Below are positions 19,681 through 30,500 of a stretch of 64,000 nt of DNA, one piece after another. Each line of letters opens with the position of its first letter. Position 1 is the first letter of the stretch. Origin of the DNA: Planctomycetota bacterium (GTDB lineage: Bacteria; Planctomycetota; Planctomycetia; Pirellulales; UBA7805); assembly GCA_003389215.1 (NCBI GenBank), contig QQVP01000088.1:1-64000 (forward strand). Reading direction: 5' to 3'. Position numbers and translations under genes: made by a program. The notes below the pieces were generated by a model, which saw only the letters and a program-made list of their open reading frames with translations, was not told where the DNA came from and did no database searches.

Positions 19681-21063
19681 TTGCCTCGCACAACGGTGGA
19701 AGAAAGCCACGTGGAAGAGAGCCACGCCGAACATACTGACGACGCACCTTTGACGGCTGAGGCCTGGCAAGAGGAACTCGCCGCGCAACGTGCGCGCGCC
19801 GAGGAGCTGATTGCGGCGCAGGGCAGCGCGCTCGATCAGATCGAGTCGGAGCTCGTCAATCAGCTCGACCAGTTGTCGGTCGAGATGGGTCAGGCCGCTC
19901 AGGAAGAGGAGCGCGATCAGGAGCAGTGGCGACAGAAGATCGCGCTCGTCGAGCGGCGGCTTCAGGAGGCCCAGCATCTGAAGGAGGGTCTCGACCAGCG
20001 GCAAGAGCGGTGGCGTGCGCTCCAAGCCGATCTCGAAGCAGAGCAGCAGCAGCGCTTCGAACGCTTGCGGCGCGAGCAGCAACGTCTCGACCATCTGGCC
20101 GACAAGGTCGGCGACGAGCGAACCGAACTGGTCGAGCAGCAGGCGGAGTTGAAAGTCGGCCAGGCCGAGGCCGCTGCGATTCAGCAGCGTTTCCGCGAGC
20201 GGCTGGCGGAGATCGAGGCGGAGCGGAGCGAGCTGGAAATCCTTCGCGAGGAGACACGGCGACAGCGAACGCGAATTGCCCGCGAGTTCCGTCGCGAGCG
20301 GACCGCGCTGCACCAGCGATTGGCCGAGGCACTCGAGGCGGCCGAGGAGGCCTCGTCGCGGGTCGTCGAGGTACCCGCTGCCAATGCCGACGAGGAAGCG
20401 TTGCTGCGCGAGGAGATGGCCGACTGGCAGCGGAAGTACGGCCTGGCCATGGAGGAACTGCGCAAGGTGCGCGACGAGAATGAGGAGCTTCGTGCCCGTC
20501 CGAAACCGGCGCCGCCCTCGCCCGCTGCACCCACCACGGCTGCGCCTGTCGTGGAGTCGTCTAGCGGAGTTTTCGACTGGGAGGCGGAAAAACGGCGGTT
20601 GATGGCGGCCTTCGACGAGGACGGTGATGCGACGCCCGCTGCGCACCAGGATCGACGTGAGATCGAGGAGTTGGTTCGTCGCACCGATCAACTGCTCGTC
20701 GACAAGGACCGCGAAATCGCCCGGCTGCAGGCGGAACTCGAAGAGGAGCGCGAGAAGTCACAGACACTGGTCGGCAATGCCGACGAGCTGGAGCAACTGG
20801 TCGACGCCGACGAACTGATTCAGCAAGAGCGAGCCCATCTGGAGGCGCTTCAGGAGCAGCTCCGTGAGAAGCTACGGAAGGCCGAAGTGGAGCTTTCGAT
20901 GGAGAGGGCCAAGATCGCCCGCGAACGGGCCGAGCTGGAAGAGTTGGCTAGCCGTGTGCCCGACGGCGCAAGTCCGTCGGACGCGGATGACGGTGGCGGG
21001 TCGCCGCGCGGTCGCTGGCTGCAGCGGCTAGGACTGGCGGATGACGGGGAATCGCCAAAATAG
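19681..21063 (+). CDS. Coiled-coil protein, function unknown
   Basis: Long Glu/Gln/Arg heptad-rich ORF (QQQRFERLRREQQRLDHLADKVGDERTELVEQQ...). Start uncertain (TTG 19681 or GTG 19696). Confidence 0.65.
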   Translation: MPRTTVEESHVEESHAEHTDDAPLTAEAWQEELAAQRARAEELIAAQGSALDQIESELVNQLDQLSVEMGQAAQEEERDQEQWRQKIALVERRLQEAQHLKEGLDQRQERWRALQADLEAEQQQRFERLRREQQRLDHLADKVGDERTELVEQQAELKVGQAEAAAIQQRFRERLAEIEAERSELEILREETRRQRTRIAREFRRERTALHQRLAEALEAAEEASSRVVEVPAANADEEALLREEMADWQRKYGLAMEELRKVRDENEELRARPKPAPPSPAAPTTAAPVVESSSGVFDWEAEKRRLMAAFDEDGDATPAAHQDRREIEELVRRTDQLLVDKDREIARLQAELEEEREKSQTLVGNADELEQLVDADELIQQERAHLEALQEQLREKLRKAEVELSMERAKIARERAELEELASRVPDGASPSDADDGGGSPRGRWLQRLGLADDGESPK

Positions 21064-21245
21064 CGAAACGCTGGCTCCCGTCGTGTTACCCGTTGCGAAC
21101 GCCACCCCGCGGGCAACGCGAAGTTCGTCAAACTTCTCGCATCGGTTCTTCCGATGCGTAACAAGAGGCGCGCCGCGGCAGGATGCTGCCACCGCTGGCA
21201 TAGCGAGCGCGCGTGACGGGTGAAGTTCATTCAGGGAGTGCCAGG

Positions 21246-21878
21246 ATGGCGACCGCTTATCAACGCAAGAACCCGAGTCCCCGCTATCGCGAGCTGCTTT
21301 CGCAGTACCAGCAGCTCCATCTCTACGGCGACGTACGTCGCAATATTCCGCCGGAGCAACACTATGCCGGTCGCTCCCTGCCCCGGCACGCGGAAACGAT
21401 CAAGCAGCTCATCGATCATTTCCAGGCCAAGACGATTCTCGACTACGGCTCCGGCAAAGGCAGCCAGTACAAGATGGCCGTGACGATGAAGGACGGGCAG
21501 CGCTATCGCTCGATTCCCGAGTATTGGGACATCGACTCGCTGACCTGCTACGATCCGGCCTACGAGCCGTTTGCCGAATCGCCCGTCGGCCAGTTCGACG
21601 GGGTCATCAGCACGGACGTGCTCGAACACGTGCCCGAGGACGACATGGAGTGGGTCGTCGACGAGATGTTTTCGCTGGCGACGAAGTTCTTGTTCGTCAA
21701 CGCGGCCTCGTTTCAGGCCCTGGCCCACCTGCCCAACGGCGAAAACGCCCACTGCACGATCAAGCCGGTCGAGTGGTGGCGTGAGCTCTTTACCCGCGTG
21801 GCGGCCCGGCACCCCCAGGTGCGGTACTTCGTGTCGATCGATTTCGGTGCCGAGGGCGCCGAGCACATGAGCGGCTAG
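21246..21878 (+). CDS. Class I SAM-dependent methyltransferase-like protein
   Basis: TILDYGSGKGSQYK motif I, FDGVISTDVLEHVPEDD; ATG at 21246. Confidence 0.75.
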   Translation: MATAYQRKNPSPRYRELLSQYQQLHLYGDVRRNIPPEQHYAGRSLPRHAETIKQLIDHFQAKTILDYGSGKGSQYKMAVTMKDGQRYRSIPEYWDIDSLTCYDPAYEPFAESPVGQFDGVISTDVLEHVPEDDMEWVVDEMFSLATKFLFVNAASFQALAHLPNGENAHCTIKPVEWWRELFTRVAARHPQVRYFVSIDFGAEGAEHMSG

Positions 21879-21909
21879 TGCGCTGCCGGCTGGGGAAGCT
21901 GGCGGCCCG

Positions 21910-22605
21910 CTAGACTGGCTGATCCCAGAGGGCCAGCAGGGTCTCGGTGTCCGTCAGGTCGTCGAGCAGCAGATCGGGTTCGGTGACGCCAAGCCGTTCG
22001 CGACTGTGCCAGCCAGTGAGTACCGCGATGGCCCGCGCGTCGATTGCCCGGGCGGCGGCCACGTCGAGCGGCGTATCGCCGATCACCCAGACCTCGGCAT
22101 CTCCGTTGCTCGAGCCGTTCGTTTCCTCCTGATACGCGCGGGCATTGGCCAGCGCGTCGCGGGCGACGTCGTTGCGATCGACGTGCACGTCGCCAAAGCC
22201 GCCGAAGCGGAAGTGGTCGAACAGTCCGTAATGACTGAGCTTCAGCCGCGCCCCTTCGGCCAGGTTGCCGGTGAGCAGACCAAGCAGTACGTCGTCGCGG
22301 GCGGTCAATTCGGCGAGCAGCTCGACGACCCCCGGCAGCACCCACCCCGGACGCTCGGACATCTTCTGGGGAAGCAACTCGAGGTAGGCCTCGCGAAACG
22401 TGTTCCAGTTGTCTTCGCTGTCTTCGATAGCATGCCGGGCGAAGAGATCGCGGAGAATGGCCCGGTCGGTGCGGCCGCTGAACGACACGCCTTCGCAGCC
22501 TTCGACGATTCCGAAATGCTGTTCGAGAATCACCTCGAACGTGCCCTGGCCCGCACCTCCGCTGCGAATCAAAGTTCCGTCGATGTCAAACAGACAAATG
22601 TGCAT
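21910..22605 (-). CDS. HAD-superfamily hydrolase (phosphatase)
   Basis: MHICLFDIDGTLIRSGG, LLGLLTGNL, VWVIGDTPLDVAAARA. Confidence 0.9.
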   Translation of the reverse strand: MHICLFDIDGTLIRSGGAGQGTFEVILEQHFGIVEGCEGVSFSGRTDRAILRDLFARHAIEDSEDNWNTFREAYLELLPQKMSERPGWVLPGVVELLAELTARDDVLLGLLTGNLAEGARLKLSHYGLFDHFRFGGFGDVHVDRNDVARDALANARAYQEETNGSSNGDAEVWVIGDTPLDVAAARAIDARAIAVLTGWHSRERLGVTEPDLLLDDLTDTETLLALWDQPV

Positions 22606-22841
22606 ACGAGGTATTGTAACGAGAGGGGGTAAAATACACAGTCGCAACTCTGCCGATTACGCAAGCATGCGAAAACGGCGTGCTGGCGGCGACAGCCGCC
22701 GGCCGCTTGAACGGGGTACATTTGTGAGGTAAGGTTGAAAGTATAGGGATATGTGATGCAGTCCATGGCCGAATGTAGGACTCGACAACCTGGTCACTCG
22801 CGTGGCGCTGTCGCAAGGGGCAGTGCAGAGAGAGGTCCGCT

Positions 22842-23309
22842 ATGCAACGTTTATTGGTCGCTTTCGTATCCGTATTCCTAGTCCTTGGTCTTTCTTCGCT
22901 CGCCTCGGCCGCCGGTGGTGGCTACATCACGGGCGACCTTTCCAGCACGATCGTGGCTCGACCATTTGCCACTCCGGTGGTTCAGCCGGTGGTGCAACCC
23001 GTGCCCGCCTGCAATCCCTGCGATCCCTGTGGTCAACCGGTCGGGACGACCTTTCAGCCGACGGTGGCGAACTACGCGCCGGTTCCGGTGACGACGTACC
23101 GTCCCGTCGTCGCGCGTCCGGTGGTAGCCCCCGTCCAGCCGGTGGTGGCCTATCGCCCCGTGGTTGCGGCTCCGCAGGTGGTGACCGCCTACTCGCCGGT
23201 CGTGGCCCCCGCCGCGCCGGTCGTCGTCGGTCGGCCGGTCGTGGTGAGCACGCGCTTCTACGTGCCGGGTCAGCCGATTCGCAACTTCTTCCGCTACCTG
23301 GCTCCGTAG
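22842..23309 (+). CDS. Secreted low-complexity PVV-rich protein
   Basis: Signal peptide MQRLLVAFVSVFLVLGLSSLASAA; repeated PVV/RPVV; C-terminal YVPGQPIRNFFRYLAP. Confidence 0.65.
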   Translation: MQRLLVAFVSVFLVLGLSSLASAAGGGYITGDLSSTIVARPFATPVVQPVVQPVPACNPCDPCGQPVGTTFQPTVANYAPVPVTTYRPVVARPVVAPVQPVVAYRPVVAAPQVVTAYSPVVAPAAPVVVGRPVVVSTRFYVPGQPIRNFFRYLAP

Positions 23310-23337
23310 AGCTTGGGTTGGCGGCGGCTGGACGACT

Positions 23338-24396
23338 CTAAGAATCGCGCAGGACGAGGGATGCGTCCTGCTGCTCTTCAACGTGGCCGATGATAACGGC
23401 CGCGGTCGCGCCGGCATTCTTGGCCAGGGCTACGGCCTCGTCAGCCCGATCGGGCGGCAGGCTGATCAGCAACCCGCCCGACGTCTGCGCGTCGAAGAGC
23501 AACTCGAGTCGTAAGGGATCGACGCCCGATGCGATCCGCGTGGTGGCCTCGGCAAAGCCACGGTTCGAGGCGCTGGCTCGGGTCATGTAGCCGGCCTGGG
23601 CCAAGGACAGCGCGCCGGGAAGCTCCGGCACACGGGCCACGTCGATGACCACCGTCACGCCGCTGGCCTGGGCCAGTTCGTTGGCGTGTCCGGCCAGTCC
23701 GAAGCCGGTGATGTCGGTGACCGCATGGGCAGCCGCGGCGTGAGCGGCGTCGCGTCCGATCGAGTTGAGCTGCGTCATCGAGTCGACCGCCGCCTCGAGC
23801 ACCTCGTCGGGGCAGCGTCCCGCCTTGAAGGCGGTTGTGATGAAGCCCGTGCCGATCGGCTTGGTCAGTAGCAGCACGTCGCCGGGTTTCGCCTCACGAT
23901 TGGTCAACAGGCGACTCGGCTCGACGGTGCCGGTCACCGCGAGGCCGAATTTGATTTCCGTGTCGCGGACCGTGTGGCCACCGACGACCACGGCGCCTGC
24001 CTCCTGCACCTTCTCGGCGCTGCCGCGGAGGATCTCTCCGAGGATGGACAGCGGCAACTTGTCGTCGGGGAAGCCAACCACGTTGAGCACGGTCGTGGGC
24101 GAGCCGCCCATGGCGAAGACATCGCTCAGCGAGTTCGCGGCCGCGATGCGGCCGAACGCGACCGGGTCGTCGACCAGCGGCGGAAAGAAATCGACGGACT
24201 GGACGACGAGCAGATCATCGCGCAGCCGATAGACCCCTCCGTCGCTGAAGTCTTCAGGTCCGACGACGAGGTTCGGGTCATCGGATCTCGGCAAGTCGCG
24301 CACCAACTGTGCGACACCCTCTTGGGGCAACTTGCCGGCTCATCCGGCACAGCTGGCGTAGTCAACGAGCCGCTTCTGGCGGCCAAAGAGTCCCAT
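23338..24396 (-). CDS. selD: Selenide, water dikinase, Sec-containing (TGA at 24342-24340)
   Basis: In-frame read-through from ATG 24396: MGLFGRQKRLVDYASCAG[TGA]AGKLPQEGVAQLV..., matching the SelD active-site pattern C-x-G-[U/C]-x-x-K; body AAANSLSDVFAMGGSPTTVLNV, VVGGHTV, TDITGFGLAGHANEL, LLFDAQTSGGLL. ORF track starts at TTG 24330, after the Sec codon. Confidence 0.93.
24289..24339 (-). promoter_or_regulatory. Candidate selD bSECIS element
   Basis: Minus strand after TGA: outer dyad CGGCAAGT/ACTTGCCG and apical hairpin CGCAC-AGTTG-GTGCG whose loop starts 32 nt after TGA with G at loop position 2. Confidence 0.5.
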
Positions 24397-24599
24397 GTTG
24401 GCGTTCTCGAATGTGCAAATCGACGGGCGCCGCGAGGTTCACGTCGCCTGATCGGCCCATTGTACCGCCACGCGATGCTTGCGGCGAGTTCGACTCGCAC
24501 GCGGTCGGCGGGCATGTCGCGCTGCCCGAGATGCGATTCGGTAAGCACGGTGTAATCGGGCGAGCGTCCGCTCAACGACGAGCTTCGGCACGTCCGGCC

Positions 24600-27500
24600 T
24601 TACGCGTCCCATTGACGCAGGCCGTGGATGACGCGCTCGACGTCGTTGCGCTTCTTTTCGAAGATGCCGAACATCACCAACAGGGCGATTCCCAAAGCGA
24701 ATCCGAAGCCCCACCACGGCCAGTTCGCCTCGGCGATCGTGGCGGTGTGCCAGACCAGGCTGACGATCGAAACCAACAGGAACGAGACGCCCAGGTAGAG
24801 GTAGGCCCGGATGCGGAAGGCGATGCCCACCAGGGCACCGAGCACGGCCAGCCCGCCCATGATCATGATCGGCCAGAGTGTCTCGATGCCGTGGATGAGC
24901 ATCTCGCTGGTCGAACTGACGTAGATCAGCGCCGCCGCCGCGTAGCGAATCGCGGTGAGCTGCTCCTCGCGGAGCCGATGCCGATTTAGCTGGGACGCGA
25001 CGAGCAGAGACACTGCCGGCGGAATCAACCACATCTGTGGATGACCCAGGAACTCCCAGCTCGTTTCGTGGAACAGAGCCCACAGCGTGCCGTTGCCTGC
25101 CAACACGGCCGCGGCCATGTAGATCGGCTTGCGGGCGACCATCGAGAGGACGAGATAGAAGAGCCCCACGGTCATCAGGGTCGACGAGTATTGGATTGCG
25201 ACGTGATCGCTGAACATCGTGTACCCGATGGCGGGGACGAGCGGCAGCATCGCGCCGGTCGTTTCCAGCGGTCTCGACAACACGGGCAGGCCGGCCCGAC
25301 GTGCGCAGGCCCCGAGTGCTCGCCCGCCGAAGGCGATCGCCATCACGATGAGTGGCCAGTAGGGCCGCAGGACCCCCTGGAACCACTCCGGCCTGGTCAG
25401 ACCGATATGCACGAAGATCAGGAACAGCACGAACTCGGCGGCGTACACGTAGACGATGCGCATCCGCTCGCTCAAGCCCAACGGGTCGTCGCCTGCGGAA
25501 AGGGCAATCGAGATCAACGTGGCAGCCAGGCCCAACAGGACCACGGTGACCTGGACGATCTCGGCCGTGGTGAAGGGGAGGGCATCGGTATTGCCGGTGG
25601 TGCGATACGCCTCGGCGACGTGCCACGCCTCGGCTCCGAGCGACCAGGCGAGCGCCGGCACCGTGAGCAGCGCGACGAACACCGACGCGCGTCGCAAGGC
25701 CGGGAACCAATCGCTCTCGCGACGCACGACGCGGGTCCCGATCATGCCGTAGGCGAAGGCAACGACGGCCAGCGAGACCGTGGCACGTATGGCCTGTTCG
25801 AGCCAGAAGACGTCGGCGTGGCGGATCACCAATTGCGCCCAGCCTGCTTCGACGACGGCCAGCGCGGCGAGGATCAGGGCGAACAAACGCATTCGCTGCC
25901 CCAGGCCTTCGTAGCTGAGCATCGCCACGGCGGGTACGAGCAGGGCCACGCTAAAGGCGGCCAATAGTCGCATGTTCCGCGTGTGGCCGGCGTCGAGCAC
26001 GATCACTAGCGTCAACACGGCGACCAACACCACCAGCAGGACGTTCGCCACGGAAAGCCACCGCCAGGCGCGTCGCACCAGTTGCGGCAACTCGGCAATG
26101 CCGATGCGGTAGCCCAACGCGAACAGCCCGCTGCGCCATTGCCAGACGGTGCTGGTCAGCAGCACGTAAAGCGAAAGCGTCGCGGTTACCAGCGGCACGA
26201 AGTAGTCGTCTTCGAACCAGGGCTGCGGCTGGAGTCGGTCGACGACGGACTTCAGCGTCAGCAGCGCCGCGGCCAGGCCGACGAGGTAAAGGCCGCCAAT
26301 GTTGTAACGAGCCTTGGGGATCCACAGCGTGGCCACCAGCAACGCGGCGAGTGCGGCGAGCGTGAGCGCGCCGCCAAGGTCGTCGAGCGGGGCGTTGAGC
26401 CAGCCTTCGGACATCGCCCACAGTCCGCAGGCAGGAAATGCCACGAGGCAGACGGCCAGCAGTCCGACCACCGCCACGACGTGATAGACCGCAGGGATTC
26501 TCGACGCGGCAGCCTCGACGTTTCCGGCGTTGCGTCGCGCGTGCCAGAGTTCAAGCACCAAGGTGCCGATGGCAGCCAACGCGGCGGCCACGAGATTCGC
26601 CTCGACCAGGTGCACCAAGGCCATCGCATCCCCAGTGCGATCCCACGGCAGGTACCAGATCAGCGACGCCCCGAGAGCCGCCAGCGCAGTCGAGGCGTAG
26701 CTCAGTGGGCGACTCGATCGCCGCCAGGCGAGCAAGAACGTCAGGCCGACCGCCCAGAATACCGAACCAGCGGTCCACCACGGGGCGGTGGGGTCGTCGA
26801 TCCCGCCGCGCAGGGCGTACAGGGCAATCAGTCCGATGAGCACCCACGCCCAACGTCGCGCGGTGATCGAGAGCTCTTCGATGTTCCAACTAGGCGGCAG
26901 CCGCTGAGCGATGTCCGATCCGGCCAAGCAAGTCAGGCCCGTGCAGGTCGTCGTCAGCAGGCCGAGGCCCGCCAGCAGCGTGTGATACGGTTGCCAGTTC
27001 ACGACACCCGCGGGCAGGCCGACCGCCACAGCGGCGAGCGCGGCGACGGCAGCGCCGCCGATAACGAGCACATGCATCAGCGCGTGGCGGTTGAAGTGCC
27101 AGGCGTAGACCGATGCACCAATCGCGGCAACCGTCAGGGCTGTGTACGACCAGGGATTGTGCCACTGGGCGACGGTGTTCGCGAGCTGGGCCGGTTGCCA
27201 CAGCAGGGATCCACCGATCCAGGCGATCATCGTCGACGCTTCCGCGGCCAACACAACAGCCAAGACCGTGAGGGCTCCTTGCGTACCCGCAGAAGCCTGC
27301 TCGGCCAGATTTGTCGTCATACCGTCGTCCGCGGCTGCGATCCGCCGGCGAATGGCGATCCACACCAGCAGGCAGCCAGCCGTGGCGATCATGTTGGCCG
27401 GCAGCATGGCGATGAGTAGCGAGGAGCTAGTGGTCGCCGTCAGTGCGGTCACGAGCTGACCGCTGCTGACGCCAAGATGGACCAATATCGCCGCCGCCAG

Positions 27501-30500
27501 GCCGAACCAGGCATTGCGTTCGCGGATGCCGCTGAGCGTGCAGGCCATGGCAAACAGGAACATGGGCACCGCGTAGGAAATCGTCGTGCCCAGGCGATGG
27601 AACAGCGAGCCGATCGCCGGTCCGCCCAGACTCCCGTCGTTGACACCGGCGGCCACCAGGATGCCCAGCGTGAGGGCCAACACCGGTAGGGCCAGCTGCA
27701 CCAGGACGACAATGCGGGCGGCTTCCACCGTCTGGCTCGACTCGTCGGCAACGTGGTCACCGATTCCGCAGCGGGCGGACCAGGCGGCGATGCGGCCACG
27801 GTAGCTGAACGCCACCACACAGACGGCGGCCACCAGGGCCATCGTCCAACGCAGCGCCGACGCGGTGGCGATCTGGCCCGCGAACTGCGCGGCGATCAGC
27901 AGCGGTACGGCACTCGACAAATAGACCACACCGACGACGCCGGTCTTCGTGAGTCGCTCGCGCAGCGTGGCCACGAGCGCGAGAGTGACGAGCCCGAGCA
28001 CTAACCAACTTGCCGCGCCGGTCGCCAAGGTTGGGTCACTCACGCCGGCCCATTGCCACGCGGCGTCGCTGAGTGGCCCGAGGTGCGAGAGCACGAGGAC
28101 GAGAAACGAAGCCAGGGCGATTGCTACCGGCTTGAGGCCGAGCACCCGCGCCGAGCCCATCGCCCAGGCCGACAGCGCGGCGAGCGTTCCCACGACGAGC
28201 AAGGCCAGGACCAGCAGCTGCTCGCCCGAAAGCTTGCCCAGCAATTGCACCGGCGCGGCCGCGGGTCCGTCGCCGTAGAACTCCGCGGTCACCCCGGGCA
28301 TGCAGCCGAGCAGCACGAACGTGGCCAAGGCGACGACGAGCACATGGATCAAGACGCGGTCGACGGCCGGCCAGGGCGTGTCCATGATCGTGCCGATTTG
28401 TGAAGTCGCCGGAAGCGCCCGACGGGCCGTCGCGAACGCGCCGCACCAGAGGGCCAGGACGCCGATTTGGCAGAGAACGTGACGCGGATCGAAGTAGATG
28501 CCCTCCCACCAACTTTGTGATTGGCAGAAAGCGGTCACCAGGAAGGCGAGGCACACGGTGGCACAACCCTGCGCCGCGCAGAACCAGGCCCCGCTGCGGC
28601 GGACGACGGCGCCGATGAGCCAGACGGCCGCGACGCCCGCCAGGTAACCGGCGTGTTTGGCGAAGGCAGCCTCGCTGACGACCAGCGCCGAGGCGACGAC
28701 GGCGGCCGAAGTCAACGTGGCCAGCGAGAGCAACGGTTCGACCAGTGCTTCGCGCGAGGCGGCAAACCGGCGGCCGGCGACGGCGATCGTCGTCGCGAGC
28801 ATCGCATGGGCGAGCAACGCGACCGTGACGGGGCGCGAGAACACCAGCCACTCGCCGAGAGTACCGTTGACGACGTAGGGATTGAAGACCAGGCCGTGGC
28901 TCCAGGCAATCAGCATCAGGATCGCGCCGAGCACGGTCGCCTCGCGTCGTCGAAGCAGGCCTCCGCCGGCGATGGCCGCAGCGGCGTAGACGGCGAAGAC
29001 AAGCGTGGCCCAGGCGGCGTCGCTGCCATCGGTGAGAAATCCGGAATAGCCGGCCGCCGCCAGGCTGACCAGCGACACGACCGAGGCACTCGCGCCGTAA
29101 GCGAGCGCCGCAGCACGTCGTCCGCCACGGGCGAGTTGCCACACCACGAGTCCGAGGGCGCCCGCGATGAGCAGGCAGACGACGGCGGAATCGCCCCGCA
29201 TGATTGCCTGGAAGAGCTGGAGCGAATTGTGGGCGTTGGCCGCGACCTGGTCGGTCAGCACGTGGTACGCCAGCAAAATGCTGCCCGCCAGAGAGACGCC
29301 ACAACCGGCGTGCAGGTAACGCATCCGCGCGACGACGGCGAAAGCCAGGAACGTCGCCGCCCCCAACAGCCCCAAAGCGATGAGCAGCCACGGTCGTGGC
29401 CAGGCGAGATAGAGCGCCGCGAGCATGCCGAGACTCGCCAGCACGACAATCGCCGTGCCGGTGAGTCGATAACCTGCCAGGTCACTCGTCCACGTTCGCC
29501 GGTGGAGCAGCAGTCCGGTCGCCAGCAGGCCGACGCAGGTCAATTGAATCGCCGGCGCAGTAAGCGTGAGCCGATCTTGCCAGTCGGCCGCTTGATGAAC
29601 GAGAAGCGTCAGCGGCATCACCAATGAGAACAGACCGACGCCCAGCAGAAGCAATAGCTCGCCGCCGCGCCGCGCCGTGATTTGTCGCCAGCCGTCGGCG
29701 AGTCGCAATTGTCCGACCAGCGCGGCGAGAAATACGACGACGGGCAGCATCGCCAGCGCGACGACCCACCCAGCGGGCGAGGTCGCGTCGCTCGCGCGGT
29801 CGACGATTAGTTGCGTCGCCGTTACGCCCATCACCGCCAAGGGCAGGAACCAGGTGGCCCGGTTCAACACCGCCCGACCGGCCGAGTAGGCGACCCAACT
29901 GAAGACGCTCAGACCAACCACGACCGCGATCAGGTAGATGGGTTCTGTAACGGGCGTGCCTTCGGGCGACAGGGCAATGCCGGCCAGGAAGTTCAGGGGA
30001 ATCAGTAGCAAGCCGATGACCAACAGACCTTGGCTGGTCGAGCGGAGTTTCCATTTTCGTAGCGTGTAGAGTCCGGCTCCGTGGATGGCCAGCGTGGCGA
30101 GCATGAAGATCAAGGCCGGAAAGTAGGGAATCGCTTCGCGAAGGTGAGCCCAGAGACTGACCACCAGCCCGATGGCACTGCCCACGATCAAGAGACCACT
30201 GAGCACCTCACCCCAACGGATGTTGCGATCTTCCATGAACGAGGCGAGCAGCGCGGTGAGGCCTTGCGAACCGGCGACGTGGGCGGACGTCGGTGGCGAA
30301 GTCACGACAGTGTGTTGCGGCTCGACGCGTACGTCGAGCGGATGCGGCACGACTGCCTCGGCCGCAGGAGTGACGGGCATCGCCCGCGAGATCGGTGCCG
30401 ACTTGGCCAGGACCGGTGCCGACTCGGGAACCAGTTCGAGGTCTTTGTCTTCGATCTTGGATTCGGTTGTTGCATTGATGGGCGTGACGCCCGTCGGTTT

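Noticed and set aside
22925-23300. Val/Pro-rich repeat as a DNA repeat element
   Set aside because: Explained as low-complexity coding sequence with degenerate codons in a secreted protein.
24440-24600. Possible selC (tRNA-Sec) next to selD, from GCGAGTTCGACTCGC
   Set aside because: The 5-bp palindrome leaves only a 5-nt loop, does not fit a T-arm, and no TTCA anticodon loop or matching acceptor stem was found.
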